Assembly: GCA_034509755.1 (NCBI GenBank)
Contig: CM067550.1
Span: 17,229,001 to 17,293,000, forward strand
Source: Anisodus tanguticus
Lineage: Eukaryota; Streptophyta; Magnoliopsida; Solanales; Solanaceae
Reading direction: 5' to 3'
Length of the DNA: 64,000 nucleotides
The notes below the pieces were generated by a model. The model was not told where the DNA came from and did no database searches. It was given only the letters and a program-made list of their open reading frames with translations. How positions within the stretch are numbered: position 1 is the stretch's first letter; every line of letters starts with the position of its first letter. Below, piece by piece: positions 31,962-42,796 of the stretch. A program made the position numbers and the translations under genes.

Positions 31962-32263
31962 TTTTTTTAATTGCAATTTTATTATGTAATTTGCAACTTT
32001 TGGACAACACCACAAAGTTGCAATTTCGACAATTGTATTTTTATTACAAAAAAATCATGTCTATTAAATAATATAAGAGGCACAAAAACAGCAATGGGAT
32101 GTTTTTATTACACTATCTTGTCTTGTTTAATTATTGAGTTTTTTTATACATATGTAAAAAAAAAAAAAAAAACCGTCGGAACTTAATTCCGATCTCGCCC
32201 CTGACCCGATTCCGACAGGATCGGGATCGGGATGGGACTTCGGCAAATCCCGCCAAACCCGAT
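31962..32263 (+). other. hAT 3' region with subterminal repeats
   Basis: AT-rich 3' flank of the transposase gene, a 16-base A run near 32157, then from 32180 GC-rich subterminal motifs ('gacccgattccgac', 'gatcgggatcggg', 'aacccgatcccgag'). It is cut by the Gypsy LTR at 32264. Confidence 0.6.
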
Positions 32264-32661
32264 CCCGAGATAATAAAACTTAATTCTTTAAACAAACTTA
32301 GTCTAGAGTAACTTTCACCAAATCCGAAATAATGGATTGGTCGTACGATGAGGCTGTGGGACGATAGCTAGCCCTCTTGCGGAGCTTTTTCTCTATCACG
32401 CCTTCCTGAAATATGTTAAATAAAAGAGTCAGCCCTACCATCCGGGGCTGAGTGGAATCTCACCTTACAGTCCAAAGTAACCTCACAATATTTTTAATTC
32501 CAATCACATTATAAGAAAATAATAAGCATGTTGAAATAAACAGATTACAACCCTTTTATTAAATAAATCAATAAATATTCACGTGTAAAATTTTCTCCCC
32601 ACTCGTCTAAAAAAACAACCTAGTTTAATCAGTACTCCTGCTTTTTCCCATATAGCATATT

Positions 32662-33145
32662 ATACATTTGTTGCGGTACGTGCAACCCGATCAAGTGCAT
32701 TTATGTATTTGTTGCGGTACATGCAACCCGATCCAGTGCATTTATATATATTTGTTGCGGTACGTGCAACCCGATCCAGTGCATTTATATATTTTGTTGC
32801 GGTACGTGCAACCTGATCCAATGCATTTATATATATTTGTTGTGGTCCGTGCAACCCGATCCAATGCATTTATATATATTTGTTGCGGTCCGTGCAACCC
32901 GATCCAATGCACTTATTTGTTGCGGTACGTGCAACCCGATCCAATGCACTTATTTGTTGCGGTACGTGCAACCCGATCCAATGCACTTATTTGTTGCGGT
33001 ACGTGCAACCCGATCCAATGCACCTATTTGTTGCGGTACGTGCAACCCGATCCAATGCACTTATTTATTGCGGTACGTGCAACCCGATCCAATGCACTTA
33101 TTTGTTGCGGTACGTGCAACCCGATCCAATGCACTTATTTATTTG
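32662..33145 (+). repeat. LTR minisatellite, 12 units of 37-44 bp
   Basis: The unit is 'ttgttgcggtacgtgcaacc' followed by 'cgatccaatgcacttat'. Later units are a regular 36-37 bp; the first six carry longer 'atttatatat' spacers. The corresponding array in the other LTR (39105-39525) has ten full units and one broken unit. Long open frames across it are artefacts of the repeat. Confidence 0.9.
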
Positions 33146-33221
33146 TTTAAATATGTCATATGTTCAAAAGGCTCAAATAATATTTCCTTCCTTCAATATT
33201 TCGTCCTTTTCACTTGTAAGG

Positions 33222-33830
33222 GTTACAACTCTCAAACCGTAAGTCGGATTTATCCCCGTAAAGTCTCAAACTGTCTAGGACAGAGTAATCTATAACTTTT
33301 ATTCAGCACAATCTTTCATATGCTTTACCTATTTGTACAGTTTTTACGTTATACATTCTGCCCTTCCAGACTTCGGTTGATCCGACGCAGAATGTTCAAA
33401 CAGCGATAACTCTCAAACCGTAAGTCGGATTTATCCCCGTAAAGTCTCAAACTGTCAAGGAAAGAGTAATCTATAACTTTATTCAGCACAATATTTCATA
33501 TTCATTACCTATTTGTACAGTTTTTACGTTATACATTCTGCCCTTCCAGACTTCGGTTGATCCGAGGCAGAATGTTCAAACAGCGATAACTCTAAAACCG
33601 TAAGTCGGGTTTATCCCCGTAAAGTCTCAAACTGTCGAGGGCAGAGTAATCTATAACTTTTATTCAGCACAATATTTCATATTCATTACCGATTTGTACA
33701 GTTTTTACGTTATACATTCTGCCCTTCCAGACTTCGGTTGATCCAAGGCAGAATGTTCAAACAGCGATAACTCTCAAAACGTAAGTCGGATGTATCTCCG
33801 TAAAGTGTCAAACTAGCCGTAACAGAAAGA
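33222..33830 (+). repeat. LTR tandem repeat, ~180-bp units
   Basis: About 3.4 units, each with 'ctctcaaaccgtaagtcgga', 'ttatccccgtaaagtctcaa', 'acgttatacattctgccctt' and 'cagaatgttcaaacagcgat'. The same array is at 39605-40200 in the other LTR. Confidence 0.88.
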
Positions 33831-34405
33831 TGTACAACTCTGTAAAATTTCATCCAATTCTAACAAGTATAGCCCAGTATAACAGATTACAATTGCACAA
33901 TCCAAACTAGTTATTAAACAAATCATAAATTTCATGCTCATTCTTTCAATAACCGAATTATATTCTAACATGTATTGTAACTTAAAAATAAAGGATTTTA
34001 CTAAGAACTTTGAGTGAGAAAACTCACCTTTGTTGCTTCGTATTTGCGAACTAAACCTCAACTTCAACCAAACCTTTTTGGAACTCCTTAATTGCTCTCT
34101 TTAATCTTTTTTTTCTCCTCTTTGTTTTTTTCTGATTTGCTGTTTTTTCCTGTATATCCCTTTCCCTTTTTGTTGTGTTTTATATAAAAGTGTATGTGTG
34201 TGTTGTGTTGTGTCGTGTGTGTCCAAGTGCAAGATATGCCCATGAAAAATGGGACGTGAGGGAGTGGTCTGTTTTTTTTTACAGGACTTTACATTCTCTC
34301 CTCCTTAAACAACATTCGTCCTCGAATGTGAGTAAGGTCGTAACCCATGCACATAGACATGCAAACTGCACACACATGAAACATAACTAAACACATTTTA
34401 TTACC

Positions 34406-35794
34406 TTACTCAAACAGGAAAGGATATTTGATTTTCATCGCGTCTTCGGCTTCCCAGGTTGCTTCTTTTGTGGAGTGATTTCCCCATAGGACCTTCACGG
34501 ATACAATATCTTTATTCCTAAGACGTTTAATCTGTCTATCCAGTATTTCTACCGGTATTTCTTCATATTGAAGCTCTTCATTCAGGACTATTTCTTGGGG
34601 TTGGATGACGTGACTTGGATTATGCAAGTATTTTCGTAACATTGACACATGAAACACCGGATGCACCGCTTCTAATTCTTGTGGAAGGGCTAGTTCGTAA
34701 GCCACATTTCCCACTCTTCGTAAGATCTCATATGGTCCAATAAACCATGGGCTCAATTTTCCTTTCTTGCCAAATCGCATCACTCCCTTCATTGGAGAGA
34801 CTTTTAAAAACACTTTCTCCCCTTCTTGAAATTCGATATCTCTTTTGCAATAATTCGCATAAGACTTATGGCGGCTATGAGCTGTCTTGATCCGTTCCCG
34901 AATTATCTGCACTTTATCATTTGTTTCTTGAATGACTTCAGGTCCGAACAGTAGTGTTTCGCCCACCTCGAACCACCCAAGTGGAGATCTACATTTTCGC
35001 CCATACAATGCTTCGAACGGAGCCATATGTATACTACCATGAAAACTGTTGTTGTAGGAGAACTCAATTAGACATAAATGGTCCAACCAGTTGCCCTGGA
35101 AGTCCAATACACAAGACCGCAGAATGTCCTCCAATGTTAGAATTGTTCGTTCAGCTTGTCCGTCGGTTTGCGGATGGAAAGCCGTACTCAACTTGACCTT
35201 TGTCCCGAGGCCCTGCTGGAAACTTTGCCAAAAGTGTGAGGTGAACTGGGAACCCCCATCCGAAACAATTTGCAATGGAATCCCGTGTAACCTCACTATT
35301 TCTTTCAAATAAATTTGTGCATACTGCGGTGCCCGATATGTAGTCTTGACTGGTAGGAAATAGGCTGACTTTGTAAGTCGATCTACAATCACCCATATAG
35401 AATCATATCCTTCTCGTGTTTTTGGTAGACCGGTCACAAAATCCATGTGAATCGCCTCCCATTTCCACATGGGGACGCCAATGTCCTGAAGTAGGCCGCC
35501 GGGTTTTTGATGTTCGGCTTTCACCTGTTGACACGTAAGACATCTTCCGACAAACTCTGCAACATCTCTCTTCATTCCTTTCCACCAGTAATTTACCTTG
35601 AGATCATGATACATTTTCATTGATCCTGGATGAATGGAATACCTGGTATTGTGACCTTCGTCTAAGATCCTTCTTCTTAAATTCCTTACCTTAGGAACAC
35701 ATAACCTACCCTTATACCGAAGGGTACCATCATTTCCTCCTAATGTAAATTGTGAAGGTTTTCCTTGTTGAATCCTCTCCCGAAACCTAACAAA
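34406..35794 (-). pseudogene. Gypsy integrase with chromodomain-like tail
   Basis: In the same frame as the upstream pol, separated by one stop (TAA at 35797-35795). Counted from the ATG at 35620, zinc-binding Cys are C27 and C30; the His pair lies upstream of that ATG, so the ATG is not the true start. The catalytic residues D60, D121 and E157 form a D,D-35-E site; the residue after D121 is Gly where Arg is usual. Residues 345-404 ('PVEILDRQIKRLRNKDIVSV', 'WGNHSTKEATWEAEDAMKIK') resemble the chromodomain-like end of Tekay/Del integrases. The 404-codon stretch is fully open and would insert element DNA into the genome. It ends with TAA or similar just before the polypurine tract region. Confidence 0.88.
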
Positions 35795-37609
35795 TTACAT
35801 ATCCTCAAACTGACTCTCTTTTATTTCTGAAGTTAAGGCAGACTGCGAGGTATCACGTACCACCACCCTACCTTCACCAACCTCAGTTAAACTAATCCCG
35901 AGGTTTCCCAACTTTTGTACCGCACGAACGATATCTCTCTTTTGTACTGCCAAGTGGGTCAAACTGCCCATTGATCTCCTACTGAGTGCATCAGCCACCA
36001 CGTTAGCTTTTCCAGGATGGTAAAGAATGCTAAGGTCATAATCCTTAAGTAACTCTAACCATCTTCTTTGTCGGAGATTCAAATCCTTTTGCGTGGTTAT
36101 GTACTGCAAACTCTTATGATCTGTAAATATATCTACATGCACCCCATACAAATAGTGTCTCCATATTCGTAAGGCAAACACTACAGCGGCCAATTCCAAG
36201 TCATGAGTTGGATAATTCTTCTCATGTATCTTCAATTGTCGAGATGCATACACAATAACTTTTCCAAATTGCATCAAGACACATCCTAACCCAACCCTAG
36301 AGGCATCACAATAGACTGTGAACCCTTCTTGTCCCGATGGTAAGGTTAGGACAGGTGCAGTAGTCAACAACTCCTTCAGTTTCTGAAAACTTGTTTCACA
36401 TGCATCTGACCACTGGTACTTAATCGCTTTTTGAGTCAATCGGGTCAAGGGAGCAGCAAGACTAGAAAAACCTTCTACAAATCTTCTATAATACCTAGCC
36501 AAACCCAAGAAACTCCTAACTTCTGTTGGAGTGGTAGGTTTTGGCCTGTTCTTCACTGCCTCTATCTTTTGGGGGTCTACCATAATTCCATCCCTTGACA
36601 CAACATGGCCCAAGAAGGCTACTTTTTCCAACCAAAATTCACACTTTGAAAATTTAGCATACAGTCTCTCTTGTTTCAAGGTTTGAAGCACTACCCTCAG
36701 ATGTTCTTCATGTTCTTCAACACTCTTACTGTAAATTAGGATATCATCTATGAATACAATCACGAATAAATCTAAGAATGGTTTGAATATTCTGATCATG
36801 AGATCCATAAAAGCTGCTGGAGCATTGGTTAACCCGAAAGACATGACCAAGAACTCATAATGACCATATCGGGTTCTAAACATTGTTTTGGATATATCAT
36901 CCGGATTTATTTTTAGCTGGTGATATCCTGAACGAAGATCAATCTTGGAAAAATAACTGGCTCCGTGAAGTTGGTCAAAAAGATCATCGATTCTTGGTAA
37001 TGGGTATCGGTTCTTGATCGTGACCTTATTGAGTTGTCGATAATCAATGCACATTCGGAGCGATTCATCTTTCTTCTTCACAAAAAGGACTGGTGCACCC
37101 CAGGGGGAAACACTAGGCCTTATAAAACCTTTATCCAGAAGATCCTTCAACTGTTCTTTTAACTCTCTCAATTCAGCTGGGGCCATTCGATATGGAGGAA
37201 TAGAAATAGGTCTTGTACCCGGAATTAACTCTACAGCGAACTCCACTTCTCTATCCGGAGGAAGGCCTGGAAGATCTTCAGGAAAAACCTCCGGAAAATT
37301 TCGAACAATAGGGACATCTTGCACCGCTAGGGATTCTTTTTGGGTATCTACTATATTAGCCAGATATGCGTACTCCACTTTGTGACTTCTTAATAACTTT
37401 TGAGCCCTAAGATAGGAAATAAGCTGACGTGAGGATATTCCAATCTTACCCTTTATAACAACTTCTGGTTCCCCGGGAAAAGATAACTCTATCTTTCGCC
37501 GGCAGTCTAACATGGCATAACATGCTGACAACCAATCCATACCCAAAATGATGTCAAAATCTACCATATCAAGTAGTACTAGATTTACTATTGTTCTTCT
37601 GCCATTCAC
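35795..37609 (-). pseudogene. Gypsy protease remnant, reverse transcriptase and RNase H
   Basis: A 604-codon open frame. Residues 1-35 are the C-terminal half of the protease ('VDFDIILGMDWLS'); the catalytic D-[ST]-G half is deleted. Reverse transcriptase spans about 150-330 with 'WGAPVLFVKKKD', 'RIDDLFDQLHGASYFSKIDL' and the active site F-I-D-D at 286-289. RNase H spans about 425-545 with D434, E472 and D497, and the usual 'VVADALSRR' follows at about 537. The frame stops at a TAA (CAA to TAA) and integrase continues in frame after it. Apart from this stop and the protease deletion, pol looks intact, which suggests that the copy is not very old. Confidence 0.92.
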
Positions 37610-37611
37610 TT

Positions 37612-38330
37612 CTAATGAGAAAATTGAGTTTGGACTCTCCTCTTACAATCCCTGACATGGTGGTCTGGTTCTCCACAGTTGTAACATCCTTTTGGTGAGA
37701 ACCAACATTCTCCAATATGTTTCTTCTGACAAACCTTACAAACCGGGTTGTCACCTCCTGTGTTAGGGCCGGTGGCCTTGACCTTGCCACCTTGATGATT
37801 GACCCATCTATACCTATGAGGCATGAAATGAGACTGGCCAACTGACTGGTTCGGTTTTGACGAACCCCTACTGCTTTCTTGCCTCCGGTTTTGATTTTTT
37901 TTAAAGGATCCCGACGATTGAAACCTCTTCTGCGAATACTCTCTTTTTTGCTTTAGCAAAACCTTCTACCCTTATTGCCATGTTGACGATCTGAAGGTAA
38001 GTCCGATCATGGGCTAATGCCACTACCTTCCCTGTCAAGTTCGAGTTTAAACTCTCAACAAATATTTTGACCTTCAAAATTTCCGTAGGAATACTGTGTG
38101 CGTTGTATGCCGACAATCGCATGAACTGGGTATCGTTTGCACACTGCAGTCTCCTTGTTTCAACTATTCAAACTCACGCCTGAGCGCATCTTTTCGGGTG
38201 TTAGGCATGTACTTTTCAATGAATGCGACTCTGAACTCCCCCCACGTCATCGATGGTGACATCGGGGAACGATTTCTTCTACAGTTTACCGTTGCACAAT
38301 CCCCTTCCATAATCTTTTGAAGGAGGTAGT
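37612..38330 (-). pseudogene. Gypsy gag, N-terminally deleted
   Basis: Near 38290-38180 the gag core reads 'MTWGEFRVAFIEKYMPNTRK' and 'LRREFE', then a stop at 38166-38164 where Gln or Asn is usual. The next frame (38122-37901) has 'FVESLNSNLTGKVVALAHD'. The last (37959-37612) is Gln/Ser/Arg-rich and ends in one zinc knuckle, 'CYNCGEPDHHVRDC' (37665-37625). A second Cys/His set 'CKVCQKKHIGECW' precedes it. The knuckle is followed within 15 codons by the pol frame, so about 600 bases of the usual linker and protease are gone. Only about 180 bases separate the primer site from gag, so the gag N-terminus is deleted too. Confidence 0.8.
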
Positions 38331-38524
38331 ACAAGAACCAAGTCTTTAAAAAGACTCAAGATAGGCACGAGAAGAGTATGAAAGAAGGGAAACTGTTTAG
38401 GATGTTATTCTGTTCACTTATTACTAAGGTGGCGCGCACACCGTCGCAATAAGTAATCGTTCAAACACCCAACTCAAAGAAATTTTCTAAGATCTCTTAA
38501 CCTGGTTTAGCTTTGATACCAACT

Positions 38525-40697
38525 TGTCACGCCCCGACTTTTCTCAAGTCTTTCTTTAGGACGTGATGGCACCTGGACAACTATCCCTTTCCAGGTGAAC
38601 CACTTACTTCATTTTCTTCCTAAATTAGACAGGTATTTGCGGAAATAATATACATAATAATCAATTTGAAGTTTACGAAGAACAATCTCATGTGGGACAT
38701 TCCCCGAGATAATAAAACTTAATTCTTTAAACAAACTTAGTCTAGAGTAACTTTCACCAAATCCGAAAATAATGGATTGGTGGTACGATGAGGCTGCGGG
38801 ACGATAGCTAACCCTCTTGCGGAGCTTTTCCTCTATCGCGCCTTCCTGAAATATGTTAAATAAAAGAGTCAGCCCTACCATCCGGGGCTGAGTGGAATCT
38901 CACCTTACAGTCCAAAGTAACCTCACAATATTTTTAATTCCAATCACATTATAAGAAAATAATAAGCATGTTGAAATAAACAGATTACAACCCTTTTATT
39001 AAATAAATCAATAAATATTCACGTGTAAAATTTTCTCCCCACTCGTCTAAAAAAACAACCTAGTTTAATCAGTACTCCTGCTTTTTCCCATTTAACATAT
39101 TATACATTTGTTGCGGTACGTGCAACCCGATCAAGTGCATTTATGTATTTGTTGCGGTACATGCAACCCGATCCAGTGCATTTATATATATTTGTTGCGG
39201 TACGTGCAACCCGATCCAGTGCATTTATATATTTTGTTGCGGTACGTGCAACCTGATCCAATGCATTTATATATATTTGTTGCGGTCCGTGCAACCCGAT
39301 CCAATGCATTTATGTATTTGTTGCGGTCCGTGCAACCCGATCCAATGCATTTATGTATTTGTTGCGGTCCGTGCAACCCGATCCAATGCACTTATTTATT
39401 GCGGTACTTTGTTGCGATACGTGCAACCCGATCCAATGCACTTATTTGTTGCGGTACGTGCAACTCGATCCAATGCACTTATTTGTTGCAGTACGTGCAA
39501 CCCGATCCAATGCACTTATTGATTTGTTTAAATATGTCATATGTTCAAAAGGCTCAAATAATATTTCCTTCTTTCAATATTTCGCCCTTTTCACTTGTAA
39601 GGGTTACAACTCTCAAACCGTAAGTCGGATATATCCCCGTAAAGTCTCAAACTGTCGAGGAAAGAGTAATCTATAACTTTTATTCAGCACAATCTTTCAT
39701 ATGCTTTACCTATTTGTACAGTTTTTACGTTATACATTCTGCCCTTCCAGACTTCGGTTGATCCGAGGCAGAATGTTCAAACAGTGATAACTCTCAAACC
39801 GTAAGTCGGATTTAGCCCTGTAAAGTGTAAAACTGTCAAGGACAGAGTAATATATAACTTTTATTCAGCACAATATTTCATATTCATTACCTATTTGTAC
39901 AGTTTTTACGTTATACATTCGCCCTTCCGACTTCGGTTGATCCGAGGCAGAATGTTCAAACAGCGATAACTCTAAAACCGTAAGTCGGGTTTATCCCCGT
40001 AAAGTCTCAAACTGTCGAGGGCAGAGTAATCTATAACTTTTATTCAGCACAATATTTCATATTCATTACCGATTTGTACAGTTTTTACGTTATACATTCT
40101 GCCCTTCCAGACTTCGGTTGATCCGAGGCAGAATGTTCAAACAGCGATAACTCTCAAAACGTAAGTCGGATGTATCCCCGTAAAGTCTCAAACTAGCCGT
40201 AACAGAAAGATGTACAACTCTGTAAAATTTCATCCAATTCTAACAAGTATAGCCCAGATATAATGATTACAATTGCACAATCCAAACTAGTTATTAAACA
40301 AATCATAAATTTCATGCTCATTCTTTCAATAACCGGATTATATTCTAACATGTATTGTAACTTAAAAATAAAGGATTTTACTAAGAACTTTGAGTGAGAA
40401 AACTCACCTTTGTTGCTTCGTATTTGCGAACAAAACCTCAACTTCAACCAAACCTTTTTGGAACTCCTTAATTGCTCTCTTTAATCTTTTTTTTCTCCTC
40501 TATGTTTTTTTCTGATTTGCTGTTTTTTCCTGTATATCCCTTTCCCTTTTTGTTGTGTTTTATATAAAAGTGTATGTGTGTGTTGTGTTGTGTGTGTGTT
40601 GTGTCGTGTGTGTCCAAGTGGAAGATATGCCCATGAAAAATGGGACGTGAGGGAGTGGTCTTTTTTTTTTTTTTTTTTTTTTTTACAGGACTTTACA
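38525..40697 (-). repeat. 5' LTR of the nested Gypsy
   Basis: 2173 bp with TG (38525) and CA (40697) ends on the plus strand. On the minus strand it ends 'gtcggggcgtgaca' and the primer site tggtatcaaagc follows. It carries ten units of the 37-44-bp minisatellite (39105-39525), a 180-bp tandem array (39605-40200), a TG-rich stretch (40573-40612) and a run of about 25 T (40662-40684). Confidence 0.9.
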
Positions 40698-40736
40698 AGA
40701 TCCGAGCCCGACCCACTGACCAGCTCTAGTTTAAAG
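40698..40736. repeat. right terminal repeat and target duplication of the hAT element
   Basis: 'gatccgagcccgacccactg' then 'accagctcta' (to 40728) is the inverted partner of 28910-28938. GTTTAAAG (40729-40736) is the right target duplication. Confidence 0.85.
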
Positions 40737-41644
40737 CAATAATATGATGTGGCGTAAAGCTTGCTACTCCTTTTGTCCAATGTGGAGTCAGAAAATGCAC
40801 ATAAAAGTTAAGCGAATTCACCATATTATATATATACATAATTTTTAACTATCTGGACTATAATTTTTTAGCCAAAGGGGCAATTGATAGACTTAGACAA
40901 GGGTGGCTTCGCCACAGCTTCTGTCTCAATTTGTATGACGGTATTTGATTGTGCATTAAATTTGTTAAAAAATCTTTATAAATTTGTGGTTTTAAAAAAA
41001 TATGAAAAAGTTGCATGTAGCCTTGAAGTCCAACTTCTAAAAGGAAAACTTTCATACTATTTTTAGTCATAGTGGAGAAAACATTGATAAATAATATCTT
41101 AAGTTATAAAATATTATTTGGGTGTGTTAAAGGAGGAGGAGAAATGAAATGATATTTGTGCAATTTATTTTCTTAAAAAAAATATTTTTAAATTTTTTTA
41201 ACCAATGAAACATGAAAAAAAGGAAATGTTTTCTTCAACAAAGAAACCAATTAATAACCTGAAGGAGTAGGTACTGATTATACATGTAGATGACTTTATC
41301 CCTATCACGTGATGTATTTAATTTTCTCCTGTAAACTATGATATTACGTGTCATATTCATGCCCAAACAAAATATATTACTAGTATATTAACTATTATTG
41401 CATGAAGTTTCAACTTGTTTGAACATTTCTCCCTTTCCTCTTATTAATAAACAAATTTTAACTCGTCCTTTCCCTTGTTATTCTCAGTACTCCTTCCTCA
41501 TTTCTTTCGTAGGTAGAATGAGTTGAGAATCAATTAAGAAATATTCCAATAAATAGATTAAAATTGACTATACGAATAATCTATATTCATTTCGATCTAT
41601 TCAGATCCATTTGCTTTAGAGTTTTCTTACATAAAATTCTCAAG
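40737..41644. other. upstream region of the inhibitor-2-like gene
   Basis: AT-rich with no protein-like frame. The last 200 bases probably hold the promoter and 5' untranslated region; no TATA box stands out with confidence. An in-frame upstream ATG (41564) extends the open frame by 27 codons, but those residues are unlike the family. Confidence 0.4.
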
Positions 41645-42064
41645 ATGGGCGTAGAATGGGATGAGGCAAAATTAGAGGAAATTGAAGCGAATAAACCAGT
41701 GAGAATGAAGATCACTGAACCAAAAACACCATATCATCACCCAAAGACTGGTGATGATAATTTTGAAGAATATGGCAATGGTAGCGATGATATGGATGAT
41801 GACATGGCGTCGTGTTCAAGTAAAAGTAGATCTCCTCATAAGGATGATGATGATAATGAAGAAGATGATGCTGATGAAGATTCTGAAGAATCAGAGAGGA
41901 AAAGGAATTTCATAGAGCATAGAAGAGGCCATTATGATGAATATAAGAGAATCAAAGAACTACAAAGAAATGGATCCCTTCTTCAAGAATTTCCTGATGA
42001 TGACGATGACGATGACGATGGTGTTAGGAGCAGTGAAATTGAGGAAGAAAAGGCAAATACTTAA
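41645..42064 (+). CDS. protein phosphatase inhibitor-2-like protein (IPP-2 family)
   Basis: A 139-residue protein, intact. Inhibitor-2 binds and restrains protein phosphatase 1 and also acts as its chaperone, in cytoplasm and nucleus. The start 'MGVEWDEAKLEEIEANKP' and 'KITEPKTPYHHP' (residues 22-33) match the conserved opening of plant inhibitor-2. Residues 38-85 are an acidic, Ser-rich linker. 'RNFIEHRRGHYDEYKRIKEL' (residues 87-106) holds the H-Y-x-E-type site (96-99) that reaches the phosphatase active centre. An Asp run (118-126) and a short tail follow. The Met at 41645 was chosen over 41564 because homology starts there. Plant relatives I recall are somewhat longer (about 170-190) and spliced; this copy has no intron and may be a retrocopy. 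It lies between the hAT and a Copia whose insertion is 730 bases downstream. Confidence 0.85.
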   Translation: MGVEWDEAKLEEIEANKPVRMKITEPKTPYHHPKTGDDNFEEYGNGSDDMDDDMASCSSKSRSPHKDDDDNEEDDADEDSEESERKRNFIEHRRGHYDEYKRIKELQRNGSLLQEFPDDDDDDDDGVRSSEIEEEKANT

Positions 42065-42143
42065 TTCTGCCTAGTCATCTTATTTCAATGTATGTTATTT
42101 TTTATTTGAACATTGGATATCTGAAACTCATAGCACAATCTTG

Positions 42144-42206
42144 TTTACGCTAAATAGGTCAAGCTTAACTTTTTGGTAGTATGCACTTTAGGCCTATTTA
42201 GCGCAA
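42144..42206. repeat. inverted repeat after the inhibitor-2-like gene
   Basis: 'ttacgctaaataggtc' (42144-42159) pairs with 'ggcctatttagcgcaa' (42191-42206), 14 of 16 bases, with a 31-base loop. It is 80 bases after the stop codon, so it may lie in the 3' untranslated region or be a tiny mobile-element relic. Confidence 0.6.
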
Positions 42207-42796
42207 AGCTGAAGCTCACTAATCTGACTAATCCAAATTTGTGACAGACAAATCTACCGAGAAGGTAAAACATTTTCTATCAAGAGGTTTTTTATTTCTG
42301 GATTCCCATCCCAAGACATGAATGTTGTTGTCATATCACCATTGTTGGTGAAACTGCTTTTTCGTTTTCTTTTTTTTTTCCTTCTTTTTCATGTGTATAT
42401 TTTTCTTGCAAGTTGTATGGCATATCTCCCTTTAGATGTCAATTGCTGCCATGACATTTGCTAAGAGAAATGAACTATTGATGTTATGAGATCACAATAG
42501 TAGAAGATGGTCAAAGGTTCTTTGCACTACAAGAAACGTGTATGATAATTTTTTGGCATATAATATGTGCTGACGATCCTCTACGGAAAATAAAATTCCT
42601 CAATGTTAGCATATTTTACCTAGGAATTTCGATAAATGTTGCTTTGTTCCCCTTGGCTTCATTAGCCTATAAAGAATTACGGTTGTTTAGGAAAGTAATT
42701 TTCTTCATTAGCTTTAATTTCTTGTTATTATTTCTCGAGTAAATACTTTTAACAGCTTGTTCCGATTAGTGTACATGGCAGAAAGGTGTACCTTGT
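42207..42796. other. 3' flank of the inhibitor-2-like gene
   Basis: T-rich with no gene. At 42525 the sequence CACTACAAGAAAC equals a CACTA-transposon end, but no partner end is secure. The region ends with CTTGT (42792-42796), the target site of the following Copia. Confidence 0.4.

Larger units (their letters stand above)
32264..34293 (-). repeat. 3' LTR of the nested Gypsy (truncated)
   Basis: About 2030 bp, matching 38707-40697. It holds twelve copies of a 37-44-bp unit around 'ttgcggtacgtgcaacccga' (32662-33140) and a tandem array of about 180-bp units (33222-33830). The first ~180 bases seen in the other LTR (TGTCACG to 'gggacattcc') are missing here. Confidence 0.88.
32264..40697 (-). 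mobile_element. Gypsy LTR retrotransposon (Tekay/Del-like chromovirus), nested in hAT
   Basis: Transcribed leftward. The 5' LTR is 38525-40697, the 3' LTR 32264-34293. In element orientation the primer site tggtatcaaagc directly follows the 5' LTR (about 38523-38510). A polypurine tract 'aaggaggagagaa' (34306-34294) precedes the 3' LTR. Gag, reverse transcriptase, RNase H and integrase are present; the catalytic half of the protease and the gag N-terminus are deleted. The 3' LTR lacks its last ~180 bases, joined to hAT sequence at 'cccgag', so no target duplication is visible. The integrase tail resembles chromodomain-bearing Tekay/Del elements, which target heterochromatin. Confidence 0.88.
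28910..40728 (+). mobile_element. hAT transposon carrying a nested Gypsy element
   Basis: The left end 'tagggctggccagtgggccg' and the reverse complement of the right end, 'tagagctggtcagtgggtcg', are terminal inverted repeats of about 28 bp with few mismatches. The 8-bp duplications GTTTAAGG/GTTTAAAG flank them. The first 28910-29060 and the piece 32170-32268 are rich in 'cccgatcccg' and 'gggatcgg' motifs, the GC-rich subterminal repeats typical of this hAT group (Ac/RICESLEEPER type). The transposase gene is 29525-31961. A Gypsy element of 8.4 kb (32264-40697) sits between the gene and the right terminal repeat, so the hAT itself is about 3.4 kb. Three TGA stops disable the transposase. Confidence 0.9.

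Noticed and set aside
32660..33295. Several long overlapping open frames on both strands (up to 160 codons)
   Set aside because: They are reading frames through the 37-bp LTR minisatellite; the same appear at 39100-39676 in the other LTR.
42525..42537. CACTACAAGAAAC, a CACTA transposon terminus
   Set aside because: The only candidate partner, 'gttttagtg' near 51415, would leave non-matching flanks (ttg and caa), and there are no subterminal repeats. Not called as an element.
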